Shown here in pieces: positions 6,519-16,383 of a stretch of DNA of 41,325 nucleotides. How positions within the stretch are numbered: the first letter of the stretch is position 1; every line of letters begins with the position of its first letter. Source of the stretch: Hydrogenophaga sp. (lineage in GTDB: Bacteria > Pseudomonadota > Gammaproteobacteria > Burkholderiales > Burkholderiaceae_C); contig JAUYSB010000054.1 of NCBI GenBank assembly GCA_030696525.1, positions 1-41,325 of the forward strand. The letters run 5' to 3'. A model generated the notes under the pieces. It saw nothing but the letters and a program-made list of their open reading frames with translations, searched no databases and had not been told where the DNA came from. Made by a program: the position numbers and the translations under genes.

Positions 6519-8060
6519 ATGAACAGAAAGTCCTTCTCGCTGGCCGTGCTGGCCGCAGCCGCCGCCATGTCTGTGCCCCTGACCGCCTTGCACGCCCAGA
6601 CGCGTGGTGGCAATGCGGTTGTTGCCATCACCCAGGCGCCGCCCACGCTGGATGCGCAGGTCACCACCATCCAGGCGGCGCGCCACATCAACCTGCACAT
6701 CTACGAAACCCTGTACGCCCGCGACGAAAACGGCAAGCCCGTGCCCGACCTGGCCGAGGGCGTGAGCATCTCGCCGGACGGCAAGACCTACACCCTCGCG
6801 CTGCGCAAGGGCGTGAAGTTCCACAACGGCAAGACCATGGGGCCGGCCGACGTGGTGGCCTCACTGGAGCGCTACCGCAAGGTGGGGGCCAACGCCAACC
6901 TGCTGGCCGAGGTGGAGAGCATCGGTGCCAAGGGCGCCAACGAGGTGGTGATCAAGCTCAAGAAGGTGCAGTCCACGCTGCTCGACACGCTGTCGTCGTC
7001 CACCGCGCCGCTGGCCATCTACCCGGCCGAAGAGGCCGCCAAGGACGCCAACAAGATCGCCTACATCGGCACCGGCCCCTTCAAGTTCGTTGAACTCAGC
7101 CCCGACAGCCACGTCAAGCTCGAGCGCTTCAAGGACTATGTGCCCAACGCGCGCTACAGCAAGCGCGATGGCTTTGCCGGCAAGAAGGAGGTGTTCCTGG
7201 ACACCGTGACCTTCCGCTTCATGCCCGAGGCCGGTGCCCGCGTTGCCGCGCTGCAGTCGGGCGACGTGCACCTGGTCGAGACGGTGGACGGGCCGACCAA
7301 GAAGCGCCTGGAGACCAACGCTGCCTACAAGGTCTACCCGCTGCTGCCTTTCTCCTTCCAGATCATCAAACTCAACCACGCTGTGGCGCCGACCGACAAC
7401 CTGGCCTTCCGCCAGGCCGTGGTGGCCGCGCTCGACATGGAAGAGATCATGTCGATTGCCTACCCCGACATCTACCAGCTCGACGGTGGCTGGCTCTACC
7501 CCAAGGGCGCTGCCTACAGCACGGCCGGGCTGCAGGGCTACAACAAGCCCGACATGAAGAAGGCCAAGGAGCTGGTTACGAAGTCGGGCTACAAGGGTGA
7601 AAAGCTCACCTTCCTGGTGGACAACCTGCGCGCCAACACCGACACCGCCACCGTGGTCCAGCAGCGCCTGGCGCAGATCGGCGTCAATGTGGACATCAAG
7701 GTCACCGACTGGCCCACGGCCGTCAAGATCGGCTGGTCGCCCCAGGGCTGGAACCTGTTCGCACACGGCTTTGGCATCCAGCCCTTTGAAGGACCGGGCA
7801 CGGTGATGTCGGCCTGGGCCGGCGGGCAATTGCACCAGAAGCCCGACGCCGAAATCGACCGCCTGTACGCCAGCTACGGCAGCGAACTCGATGCCGAAAA
7901 GGGCAAGGCCCTGTTCGCCTCTTTCCAGCAGCACATGATCGACGACGTGACGGCCATCAAGGTGGGCAACTACGGCCTGTTCCAGGTGGGTGCCGCCAAG
8001 CTGCGCAACTTCGAGCCCTACCGCATCCCGCGCATGTGGGGTGTCTGGCTCGACAAGTGA
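6519..8060 (+). CDS. Peptide-type ABC transporter substrate-binding protein (SBP family 5), module A
   Basis: This is a 513-residue periplasmic binding protein of the DppA/OppA class. It has a Sec signal peptide (MNRKSFSLAVLAAAAAMSVP.., probable cleavage after ALHA near residue 26), then the family pattern with APPTLDAQ, YETLYARDENGKPVPDLAEG and YTLALRKGVKFHNGK. The ATG at 6519 is chosen because it begins the signal peptide; the frame is open far upstream only as read-through of the aldehyde dehydrogenase region. It delivers its ligand to the permease pair encoded downstream. A strong hairpin (8100-8122) follows the gene. Ligands of this family include peptides, opines and N-acyl compounds, so the exact ligand is open. 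Confidence 0.92.
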   Translation: MNRKSFSLAVLAAAAAMSVPLTALHAQTRGGNAVVAITQAPPTLDAQVTTIQAARHINLHIYETLYARDENGKPVPDLAEGVSISPDGKTYTLALRKGVKFHNGKTMGPADVVASLERYRKVGANANLLAEVESIGAKGANEVVIKLKKVQSTLLDTLSSSTAPLAIYPAEEAAKDANKIAYIGTGPFKFVELSPDSHVKLERFKDYVPNARYSKRDGFAGKKEVFLDTVTFRFMPEAGARVAALQSGDVHLVETVDGPTKKRLETNAAYKVYPLLPFSFQIIKLNHAVAPTDNLAFRQAVVAALDMEEIMSIAYPDIYQLDGGWLYPKGAAYSTAGLQGYNKPDMKKAKELVTKSGYKGEKLTFLVDNLRANTDTATVVQQRLAQIGVNVDIKVTDWPTAVKIGWSPQGWNLFAHGFGIQPFEGPGTVMSAWAGGQLHQKPDAEIDRLYASYGSELDAEKGKALFASFQQHMIDDVTAIKVGNYGLFQVGAAKLRNFEPYRIPRMWGVWLDK

Positions 8061-8099
8061 CCCATCCCTGACCCACCAGTGACCCACAGCGGTCCTGAC

Positions 8100-8122
8100 G
8101 GGCGCGGCTGAATGCCGCGCCC
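8100..8122 (+). other. GC hairpin after the binding-protein gene, module A
   Basis: Perfect 9-bp stem GGGCGCGGC / GCCGCGCCC with loop TGAAT, 39 bp past the SBP stop and 20 bp before the permease ATG. No T-run follows, so it probably acts as an mRNA 3'-end stabiliser or partial attenuator that raises binding-protein output over the permease genes. Confidence 0.55.
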
Positions 8123-8142
8123 GGCGGGGCTGCGCGCACACC

Positions 8143-9084
8143 ATGCTTCAATACCTCTTGCGCCGCCTCGTCACCGCCATCCCGGTGATGTTGCTGGTGT
8201 CCCTGATGTCGTTCGCGGTCATCTGGCTGGTGCCAGGCGACCCCGCCGCTGCCTTTCTGGATGCCAGCGCCACGCAGGAGCAGATTGCCCGCGTGCGTGA
8301 AGAGCTGGGCCTGAACCGGCCGCTCTGGGAGCAGATGGTGCAGTGGTACGGCCGGGTGCTCACCGGCGACCTGGGTCAATCCATCCTGCTGCACCGCAGT
8401 GTGATGGACGCGCTGCTGGAGCGCCTGCCCATCACCCTGTCACTGGCGGGGCTGGCACTGGTGCTGGCCGCCCTGATGGGCATATCGGCCGGCATCTACG
8501 CCGCCATGCACCGGGGGCAGGTGGCCGACCGCACGGTCATGACCGCCTCGCTGATGGGCTTGTCCATGCCCGACTTCTGGCTCGGGCTGGTGTTGATCGT
8601 GGTGTTTGCCGTGGGCCTGGGTTGGCTGCCTTCGGGCGGTTTTGTGTCGCCTTCCGAAAGCCTGCTGGGCTGGTTGCGCACCATGGCGCTGCCGGCAATC
8701 ACCCTGGCGCTGGTGCAGACCGGCTTCATTGCCCGCATGACACGTTCGGCCATGCTCGACGTGCTGCACCAGGACTTCATCCGCACCGCCGACGCCAAAG
8801 GCCTGCGCCACAGTTTTGTGGTGCTGCGCCACGGCCTGCCCAACGCGCTGCTGCCCATCCTCACCGTGCTGGGCATCATCGCCGGTTCGCTGCTGGGCGG
8901 CGCCGTGGTGGTGGAGCAGGTGTTCTCGCTGCCTGGCGTGGGGCGCCTGATCATCGGCGCCATCATGAGCCGTGACTTCCCCGTCATCCAGGGTGGCCTG
9001 TTGTTCCTGGCCGCCATCTACGTCCTCATCAACCTGTTTGTCGATCTGCTGTACGCGGCGGTTGACCCGAGAGTCCGGCTGTGA
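8143..9084 (+). CDS. Dipeptide-type ABC transporter permease, DppB-like, module A
   Basis: This 313-residue inner-membrane permease has the DppB/GsiC layout: an N-terminal membrane helix (MLQYLLRRLVTAIPVMLLVS), a periplasmic loop with the typical GLNRPLWEQMVQWYGRVLTG.DLG segment, then five more helices. The coupling (EAA) loop is at ADAKGLRHSFVVLRHGLPNA, and the C-terminus carries VVVEQVFSLPGVGRLI. The TGA overlaps the GTG start of the next permease gene (GTGA), so translation is probably coupled. It forms the transmembrane pore with the DppC-like partner. Confidence 0.92.
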   Translation: MLQYLLRRLVTAIPVMLLVSLMSFAVIWLVPGDPAAAFLDASATQEQIARVREELGLNRPLWEQMVQWYGRVLTGDLGQSILLHRSVMDALLERLPITLSLAGLALVLAALMGISAGIYAAMHRGQVADRTVMTASLMGLSMPDFWLGLVLIVVFAVGLGWLPSGGFVSPSESLLGWLRTMALPAITLALVQTGFIARMTRSAMLDVLHQDFIRTADAKGLRHSFVVLRHGLPNALLPILTVLGIIAGSLLGGAVVVEQVFSLPGVGRLIIGAIMSRDFPVIQGGLLFLAAIYVLINLFVDLLYAAVDPRVRL

Positions 9085-9928
9085 ACCCGTCTTCGTCTCT
9101 GGCCCGCGCGGTGCGCCGCGTGTGGGGTCACCCTTCGATCGTCATCGGCGGCGGGATGGTGCTGCTGGTGGCCCTGGTGGCCTTGCTGGCCGGCCTGGTG
9201 TCGCCACACGACCCGTTGGCCAGCAACTTCCGCCTGAAGTTGCAGCCGCCCAGCGCCACACACTGGTTTGGCACCGACCACTTCGGTCGCGACGTGCTCT
9301 CGCGCGTGATCCACGGCGGCCGGCTGTCCCTGCAGATTGGCTTGATGGTGGTCATCATGACCGGCATCTTCGGCACGCTGATCGGTGGCGTGGCCGGCTA
9401 CTTCCGCCGCCTCGACGACCCCATCATGCGACTGATGGATGCGCTGATGGCCTTCCCCGCGATCTTGCTGGCGCTGACCGTGAGTGCCACGCTGGGCGCC
9501 TCGGTGCTCAATGTTGTGATCGCGCTGAGCATCGCCACCACGCCCCACACCGCGCGCATCGTGCGCAGCTCGGTGCTGGTGGTGCGCGAAATGCAGTACG
9601 TGGAAGCGGCGCGCGCACTGGGCGCGGGCGACCTGCGCATCCTGTGGTTCCACGTGCTGGCGAATTCTCTGGCGCCGCTGATCGTGCGCCTGACCTTTGT
9701 GTTCGCCAGTGCCATCCTGGCTGAAGCGGTGCTGTCCTACATCGGGGTGGGCCCACCACCGCCGGCACCGAGCTTCGGCAACATCATTGCCAACGGCCGC
9801 GACTTCATGGTCGAGGCGCCCTGGGTCACCATTTTTCCCGGCCTGGCCATCGTGGTCTGTGTGCTCGGCCTGAACCTGCTCGGTGACGGCTTGCGCGACC
9901 TGCTCGATCCCCGCATCAAGGTGGGCCC

Positions 9929-9932
<4 letters not shown>
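9081..9932 (+). CDS. Dipeptide-type ABC transporter permease, DppC-like, module A
   Basis: This is a 283-residue permease of the DppC/OppC class. It has an N-terminal helix (VIGGGMVLLVALVALLAGLV), the family signature HWFGTDHFGRDVLSRVIHGG, five further helices, an EAA-type loop (EAARALGAGDLRILWFHVLA) and the conserved end LNLLGDGLRDLLDPR. Translation starts at GTG 9081, inside the stop of the upstream gene, and its own stop overlaps the ATG of the ATPase gene (ATGA at 9929). It pairs with the DppB-like subunit. Confidence 0.92.
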
Positions 9933-10929
<997 letters not shown>

Positions 10930-10933
<4 letters not shown>

Positions 10934-11916
10934 CCGCCACCCCTCAAAAAGATGTCCTGATCGAAGCCCGTGGCCTGGCCAAACACTTCCCGGTGCGCGC
11001 AGGTGCGCTTGGTTTTGGCAAGAAGTCGGTGGTGCGTGCGGTGGACGGCGTGGACCTGCGCATACACCAGGGCGAGACCCTGGGCCTGGTCGGTGAATCG
11101 GGTTGTGGCAAGTCCACCACCGGGCGCCTGCTGCTGCGGCTGATCGAGCCCAGCGCCGGTTCCATCGTGCACGAGGGCGCCGAGTTGACCGCGCTGGACG
11201 CGCGCCAGATGCGCGAGCGGCGTCGGCACATGCAGATCATTTTCCAGGACCCTTACGCGTCGCTCAACCCGCGCATGACGGTGCGCATCATCATTGGCGA
11301 AGCCTTTGCCATCCACGGGGTGGGCACGCCGGCCGACCGCAACCAACGTGTGGCGGCGCTGCTCGATCTGGTGGGGCTGCCGCGCACGGCCGCCGACCGC
11401 TACCCCCACGAGTTTTCGGGTGGCCAGCGTCAGCGCATCGGCATCGCCCGGGCGCTGGCCTTGCAGCCGGCCTTTGTGGTGTGCGACGAAGCGGTGTCGG
11501 CACTGGACGTGTCGGTGCAGGCCCAGATTATCAACCTGATGCAGGACCTGCAGCGCGAGCTGGGGCTGACCTACCTGTTCATCTCGCACAACCTGTCGGT
11601 GGTGCGGCACATCTCCAACCGCATTGCGGTGATGTACCTCGGGCGCATCGTCGAGGTGGCCGATGCCGACACCTTGTTCGAGCGGCCCGCCCACCCGTAC
11701 ACACGCGCGTTGCTGTCGGCCGTGCCGATTGCCCATCCGGACGACGCGCGCCACCGCCACGTGCTGGGTGGCGATGTGCCCAGCCCCATGGCCATTCCAT
11801 CCGGCTGCCGTTTTCATCCGCGCTGCCCGATGGCGCAGGAGCGGTGCCGCCGTGACGATCCCGCGCTCGACACCCTGGCCGATGGTCGTCAGGTCGCCTG
11901 CCACTTTCCCCTCTGA
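10930..11916 (+). CDS. Dipeptide-type ABC transporter ATPase, DppF-like, module A
   Basis: This is a 328-residue ATPase with Walker [10 protein letters not shown] (55-63), Q-loop [14 protein letters not shown], signature [15 protein letters not shown], Walker [14 protein letters not shown]-loop ISHN and the C-terminal cysteine motif [18 protein letters not shown] 10930 is chosen as start because it overlaps the upstream stop (GTGA) and gives the usual DppF N-terminus; the open frame further upstream lies inside the DppD-like gene. It completes an SBP-B-C-D-F importer. Confidence 0.92.
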
Positions 11917-11928
11917 ACCGCCCCACCC

Positions 11929-12660
11929 ATGACAGCTTCCTACATCGAAGAGCGTCGCGACCTGGCCGCCGTGTTTCGCGGTGCCGCCATGTTCAGTGGC
12001 CAGGCCGGCGTGTGCAGCCACTTCAGCCTGAGGGTGGCCGACGAGCCCCTGCGTTTCTTGCTCAACCCCTGGGGCATGTATTTCTCCGAGGCCCGCGCCA
12101 GCGACCTGATGCTGATCGACGAACACGGCCACAGCCAGGACCCGTCACACGACGCCGGTTTTGCCGCCTTCAACATCCACGCGCGTATCCACGCCCTGCA
12201 CCCCGAGGCGCACTGTGTGCTGCACACCCACATGCCCTACGCCACGGCCCTGACCATGCTGGAGCACGGGCGTCTGGAGCCGGCATCACAGGAGGCGCTG
12301 CGTTTTTACGGCGACATCGCCTACGACGACAGCTACAACGGTCTGGCCCACGATATGGCCGAAGGCGATCGCATTGCGCGCGCCATGGGCGAAAAACACG
12401 TGCTGTTCCTGGCCCACCACGGCGTGATCGTGGTCGGCCCGACGGTGGCGCAGGCCTTCGACCACCTCTACTACCTGGAGCGTGCCGCCGAGCTGCAGGT
12501 CAAGGCCATGGGCTGCCACCGGCCACTGCGCCAGGTGCCGCCGGACATCGCGGCCAGCACGGCGCAGCAATTTGGCCGTGGCCGCGAGCACTGGGCGCGC
12601 CTGCACCTGGACGCCTTGCGCCGCAAGCTCGACCGCGAGCAGCCCGCCTACGCACTTTGA
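11929..12660 (+). CDS. Class II aldolase/adducin-family protein
   Basis: This 243-residue protein has the class II aldolase (AraD/FucA) fold. Likely zinc ligands are the two histidines of HTHMPYATAL (about residue 103) and a third in the AHHGVIVVG segment (about residue 164). In this family zinc polarises a carbonyl for retro-aldol cleavage or decarboxylation of small hydroxy acids and sugar phosphates. It starts 12 bp after the ATPase stop, so it belongs to the same operon. Many unassigned members of this branch sit in catabolic operons; a role in splitting a beta-hydroxy acid intermediate is inference. Confidence 0.82.
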   Translation: MTASYIEERRDLAAVFRGAAMFSGQAGVCSHFSLRVADEPLRFLLNPWGMYFSEARASDLMLIDEHGHSQDPSHDAGFAAFNIHARIHALHPEAHCVLHTHMPYATALTMLEHGRLEPASQEALRFYGDIAYDDSYNGLAHDMAEGDRIARAMGEKHVLFLAHHGVIVVGPTVAQAFDHLYYLERAAELQVKAMGCHRPLRQVPPDIAASTAQQFGRGREHWARLHLDALRRKLDREQPAYAL

Positions 12661-12677
12661 TGCCTTGTTTTCCATCC

Positions 12678-14132
12678 ATGAACGACACCTTTGACCTGCT
12701 GATACGCCGCGCCAGCATCATCGACGGCACGGGCGCCACCCGCCGCCCCGGTGACATCGGCATCCGTGGCGACCGCATCGCCGCCATCGGCGACCTGTCC
12801 CACGCCCGTGGTGTGCAGGAGATCGACCTTGGCGGCCGCGTGGCCGCGCCCGGTTTCATCGACGCCCACACCCATGACGACCGGGCCCTGCTGTCCAGCC
12901 CCGACATGACGCCCAAGGTCAGCCAGGGCATCACCACCGTGATCACCGGCAACTGCGGCATTTCGCTCGCGCCCACACCGCGCGCGGTGCCCCGGCCGGT
13001 GACACCGCCGCTGAATCTGCTGGACGACGAGGGCGGCTGGTTCCGCTTCGAACGTTTTGGCGACTACGTGCAGGCCTTGCGCGAACAGCCCGCCGCCACC
13101 AACTGCGCGCTGCTGGTGGGGCACACCACCTTGCGCGTGGGCACCATGGACGCGCTGGACCGCGTGGCCACCGACGACGAGCAGGCGCAGATGCGCGCGC
13201 TGGTGGACGATGCGCTGAGCAGCGGCGCCATCGGCGTGTCCACCGGGTTGTTCTACGAAACGGCGGTGGCGGCCACCACCGAAGAGGTGATCGAGGTGTG
13301 CCGGCCCTTGGGCGAACACGGCGGCATCTACTGCACCCACATGCGTGACGAGGCCGACCGCATCGTGGACTCGCTGGAGGAGACCTTCCGCATCGGCCGT
13401 GAAACGCACGCGCCGGTGGTCATCTCGCACCACAAGCTGGTGGGGCAGGGCAACTACGGCCGCTCCAGCGAAACCCTGGCGCTGATCGAAAAGCGCATGG
13501 GCGAGCAACGGGTCTGCCTCGACTGCTACCCCTACACCGCCGGCTCCACCATCCTGTCGGCCGACCGCGCCGCCACCTCCAGCCGCGTGCTGGTGACGTG
13601 GTCCAAGGCGCTGCCGCAGCACGCCGGGCGCGATCTGGTCGACATCGCCCGTGACATGGGCGTGGACGAGGCCGAGGCGATCAAACGGCTGGACCCGGCG
13701 GGCGCCATCTACTTCCGCATGGACGAAGGCGACGTGCAACGCATCCTGCGCTTTGGGCCGACCATGATCGGCTCGGACGGCCTGCCCCACGACACCGCGC
13801 CCCATCCCCGGCTGTGGGGTGCTTTCCCCCGCGTGCTGGGGCACTACGGGCGCGTGCTCGGGCTGTTTCCCATGGAGACGGCGGTGCACAAGATGACCGG
13901 CCTCACCGCACAGAACTTTGGCCTGCGCGACCGAGGCGTGTTGCGCGAAGGTGCCTATGCCGACCTCACCCTGTTCGACCCCGACACGGTGGGTGAAGCC
14001 GCCACCTACGAACACCCCATGGCACCGGCCCACGGCATCGATACCGTGATCGTCAACGGCGTGGTGGTCTGGCGCAACGGACAGGGCACCGGCGCACGGC
14101 CGGGGCGCGTCCTCACACATGAAGCGGCTTGA
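12678..14132 (+). CDS. N-acyl-D-amino-acid deacylase (D-aminoacylase family), copy 1
   Basis: This 484-residue amidohydrolase hydrolyses N-acyl-D-amino acids to the free D-amino acid and the acid. Metal and active-site residues line up with the Alcaligenes D-aminoacylases: H64 and H66 (DAHTHDD), C93 (TGNCGIS), H221 (CTHMRDE), H251/H252 (VISHHK) and D367 (GSDGLP). Length matches the family (~480). ATG 12678 is preferred because it gives the canonical MNDTFDLLIRRASIIDGTGA start; ATG 12660 overlapping the upstream stop is possible. A close paralogue lies at 27076-28527. Whether the preferred acyl amino acid is neutral, glutamate or aspartate cannot be told from the sequence. Confidence 0.9.
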   Translation: MNDTFDLLIRRASIIDGTGATRRPGDIGIRGDRIAAIGDLSHARGVQEIDLGGRVAAPGFIDAHTHDDRALLSSPDMTPKVSQGITTVITGNCGISLAPTPRAVPRPVTPPLNLLDDEGGWFRFERFGDYVQALREQPAATNCALLVGHTTLRVGTMDALDRVATDDEQAQMRALVDDALSSGAIGVSTGLFYETAVAATTEEVIEVCRPLGEHGGIYCTHMRDEADRIVDSLEETFRIGRETHAPVVISHHKLVGQGNYGRSSETLALIEKRMGEQRVCLDCYPYTAGSTILSADRAATSSRVLVTWSKALPQHAGRDLVDIARDMGVDEAEAIKRLDPAGAIYFRMDEGDVQRILRFGPTMIGSDGLPHDTAPHPRLWGAFPRVLGHYGRVLGLFPMETAVHKMTGLTAQNFGLRDRGVLREGAYADLTLFDPDTVGEAATYEHPMAPAHGIDTVIVNGVVVWRNGQGTGARPGRVLTHEAA

Positions 14133-14136
14133 ACCG

Positions 14137-15297
14137 ATGACCTCCATGGCACAACCCCTTTTGCCCACGCCCATCGAGGGCCTGGAGACGCCGGCCTTGC
14201 TGCTCGACGATGCGCGCATGCGGCGCAACATCGCGCGCATGAGGACCCAGTTGGCACGCCTGGGCGTGGCCTTCCGCCCTCACGTGAAAACCAACAAGAG
14301 CATGGACGTGACCCGCCTGCTCATGGACTCGCCCAGCGGACCCATCACCGTGTCCACCTTGAAAGAGGCAGACTATTTTGCCGCCCGTGGTGTGCGCGAC
14401 ATCCTGTACGCGGTGTGCATTGCGCCCAACAAGTTTGCACATGCACTGCAGCTTTTGCGCTCGGGGGTGCGCCTGTCCATCATTCTCGACAGCATGGAGA
14501 CCGCCGAGTTGCTGGTGGCCTTTGCGCAGGCCAACGGCGCATGTTTTGAGGTGCTGATCGAAATCGATTCCGACGGCCACCGCTCCGGCCTGGCACCGGA
14601 TGCGCCCGAGCTGGTGCCCATTGGCGGCTACCTGCAGCAAGCCGGCATGGTGGTCAAAGGCGTGATGACGCACGCCGGCAGTTCCTACGACAGCAGCACG
14701 CTCGACGGTGTGCGGGCCGTGGCCGAGCAGGAGCGTGCCGCCGTGGTGACGGCCGCGCAGCGCCTGCGTGCGGCCGGTGTGGCCTGCCCGGTGGTCAGCG
14801 TGGGATCGACCCCCACGGCCCTGTTTGCACAACACCTGGAGGGCGTGACCGAGGTGCGGGCCGGGGTGTTCGTGTTCTTCGACCTCGTCATGGCCGGCAT
14901 ACAGGTCTGCACCCTCGATGAGCTGGCGCTGTCGGTGCTGGCCACCGTCATCGGTCACCAGGCGGACAAGGGCTGGACCCTGATCGATGCCGGCTGGATG
15001 GCCATGTCGCGCGACCGTGGCACCGCCAAGCAGGCGGTGGACCAGGGCTACGGCCTGGTGTGCGACCTCGACGGTCGGCCCATGGACGACCTCATTCTGG
15101 TGGGTGCCAACCAGGAGCACGGCATCGTGGCCCACCGCGATGGCCGTCTGGCCGACCTGACACATTTGCCGGTGGGCACGCAGTTGCGCGTGTTGCCCAA
15201 CCACGCGTGCTCCACCGCCGCGCAGTTTCCTCACTACCACGTGGTGGGGACCGATCGACAGGTGCATCACATCTGGTCGCGTTTCAGCGGCTGGTGA
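14137..15297 (+). CDS. PLP-dependent D-serine dehydratase/D-threonine aldolase-family enzyme (DSD1-like), H-x-C type
   Basis: This 386-residue fold-type III PLP enzyme has an alanine-racemase-type N-terminal barrel. The PLP lysine is K51 (RPHVKTNKS), and the C-terminal metal site has H356 and C358 (LPNHACSTAA). The H-x-C pair is the zinc site known from chicken D-serine dehydratase and relatives, which convert D-serine, D-threonine or D-3-hydroxyaspartate to 2-oxo acid plus ammonia; other members are aldolases. ATG 14137, just after the upstream stop, is my choice; ATG 14119, overlapping the deacylase gene, is possible. It follows the deacylase gene directly, so free D-amino acid could pass from one enzyme to the next. 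Confidence 0.85.
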   Translation: MTSMAQPLLPTPIEGLETPALLLDDARMRRNIARMRTQLARLGVAFRPHVKTNKSMDVTRLLMDSPSGPITVSTLKEADYFAARGVRDILYAVCIAPNKFAHALQLLRSGVRLSIILDSMETAELLVAFAQANGACFEVLIEIDSDGHRSGLAPDAPELVPIGGYLQQAGMVVKGVMTHAGSSYDSSTLDGVRAVAEQERAAVVTAAQRLRAAGVACPVVSVGSTPTALFAQHLEGVTEVRAGVFVFFDLVMAGIQVCTLDELALSVLATVIGHQADKGWTLIDAGWMAMSRDRGTAKQAVDQGYGLVCDLDGRPMDDLILVGANQEHGIVAHRDGRLADLTHLPVGTQLRVLPNHACSTAAQFPHYHVVGTDRQVHHIWSRFSGW

Positions 15298-15315
15298 ACC
15301 CCCATTGCCCACACC

Positions 15316-16287
15316 ATGAGAATCCTTTCAGAAAACGACGCCCGCCAGCTGGTGAGCATGTCCGACGCCCTCATTGCGGTGGAGGCGGGCCTGGCCGCCA
15401 TGGCGCATGGCCATGCCCGCAACTACCCGGTGGTGCGCGAGGTGCTGGGCCACCAGGACGCGGTGTTTGGCGTTAAGACCGGTGCCGACACCCAAGCGCC
15501 GCTGCTGGGTCTCAAGGCAGGCGGCTACTGGCCCCACAACGGGGGCAAGGGCCACACCAACCACCAGTCGGCCACCGTGCTGTTCGACCCCGAGACCGGC
15601 CGCGCCAGTGCTGTTGTCAGCGCCAATTACCTGACCGGCGTTCGCACCGGCGCGGCCAGCGCCATCGCCACACGATGGTTGTCGAGGCCGGACAGCGTCG
15701 TGCTGGCCATCATCGGCACCGGCGCCCAGTCGGCCTACCAGTTGCAGGCCACGGTGCTGGTGCGGCCGATCCTTCAGGTCCGGGCCTGGGACCCCATGCC
15801 CGCCAACCTGGAGCGTTTTGGTTCCTTGGTGCGCGAGATGGGGCTGGACTTCATCGCCGCACCCGACCCCCGCACGGCGGTGCAAACGGCCGATGTGTTG
15901 ATCACCGCCACGCCGTCCAGCCAGGCCCTGGTGGACAGCGCCTGGGTGCGCCCGGGCACCCACATCAGTGCCATGGGCGCCGACACCCGTGGCAAACAGG
16001 AGCTGGACCCGGCGCTGGTGGCGCGCTGCGCCTTGTTCCACGACGAGTTGGCACAGGCGATTTCGATAGGTGAATGCCAACACGCCTACGGCGCCGGTTT
16101 GATCGACGACAGCCACTTTCGCGGCAGCCTGGGCGAGGTGGTGGCGGGCCTGTGCCCCGGCCGGCGAGACAACGCCGAGGTCACCTTGTTTGACGGCACC
16201 GGTGTGGCCCTGCAGGACCTGGTGGTGGCCCGGCTGGCGTTGACGCAGGCCGAGCTGCGTGGTGTGGGCTCGGTGGTGGATTACTGA
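15316..16287 (+). CDS. Ornithine cyclodeaminase/mu-crystallin-family oxidoreductase
   Basis: This is a 323-residue protein of the OCD/mu-crystallin family. It has a Rossmann motif GTGAQSAYQ (from residue 134), the substrate-domain lysine K67 (GLKAGGYW) and LTGVRTGAASAIA. Family members include ornithine cyclodeaminase, alanine dehydrogenase and NAD(P)H-dependent ketimine or pyrroline-2-carboxylate reductases. In this setting an imine reductase acting on 2-imino acids from D-amino acid breakdown is plausible but not proven. It is the last gene of module A, followed by a 96-bp gap with a small hairpin. Confidence 0.87.
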   Translation: MRILSENDARQLVSMSDALIAVEAGLAAMAHGHARNYPVVREVLGHQDAVFGVKTGADTQAPLLGLKAGGYWPHNGGKGHTNHQSATVLFDPETGRASAVVSANYLTGVRTGAASAIATRWLSRPDSVVLAIIGTGAQSAYQLQATVLVRPILQVRAWDPMPANLERFGSLVREMGLDFIAAPDPRTAVQTADVLITATPSSQALVDSAWVRPGTHISAMGADTRGKQELDPALVARCALFHDELAQAISIGECQHAYGAGLIDDSHFRGSLGEVVAGLCPGRRDNAEVTLFDGTGVALQDLVVARLALTQAELRGVGSVVDY

Positions 16288-16308
16288 CCACCCTGACAGC
16301 GATTTTTC

Positions 16309-16325
16309 GCCCAGGGCCGCTGGGC
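16309..16325 (+). other. Small hairpin between module A and module B
   Basis: Stem GCCCAG / CTGGGC (6 bp) with a 5-nt loop lies 22 bp after the OCD-family stop. No T-run follows, so a terminator role is doubtful. It marks the only non-coding gap between the two modules; no clear promoter could be assigned in it. Confidence 0.3.
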
Positions 16326-16383
16326 TGGTGAGTGAAAAGCGGCACGCCCAATTCCGGGTCTACCCAAAGCATGAGGAGATGGT

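Noticed and set aside
12648-14240. Long antisense open frame across the first D-aminoacylase gene
   Set aside because: Same reason: a compositional shadow of a gene with a complete active site. The equivalent antisense frame appears under the paralogue at 27076-28527.
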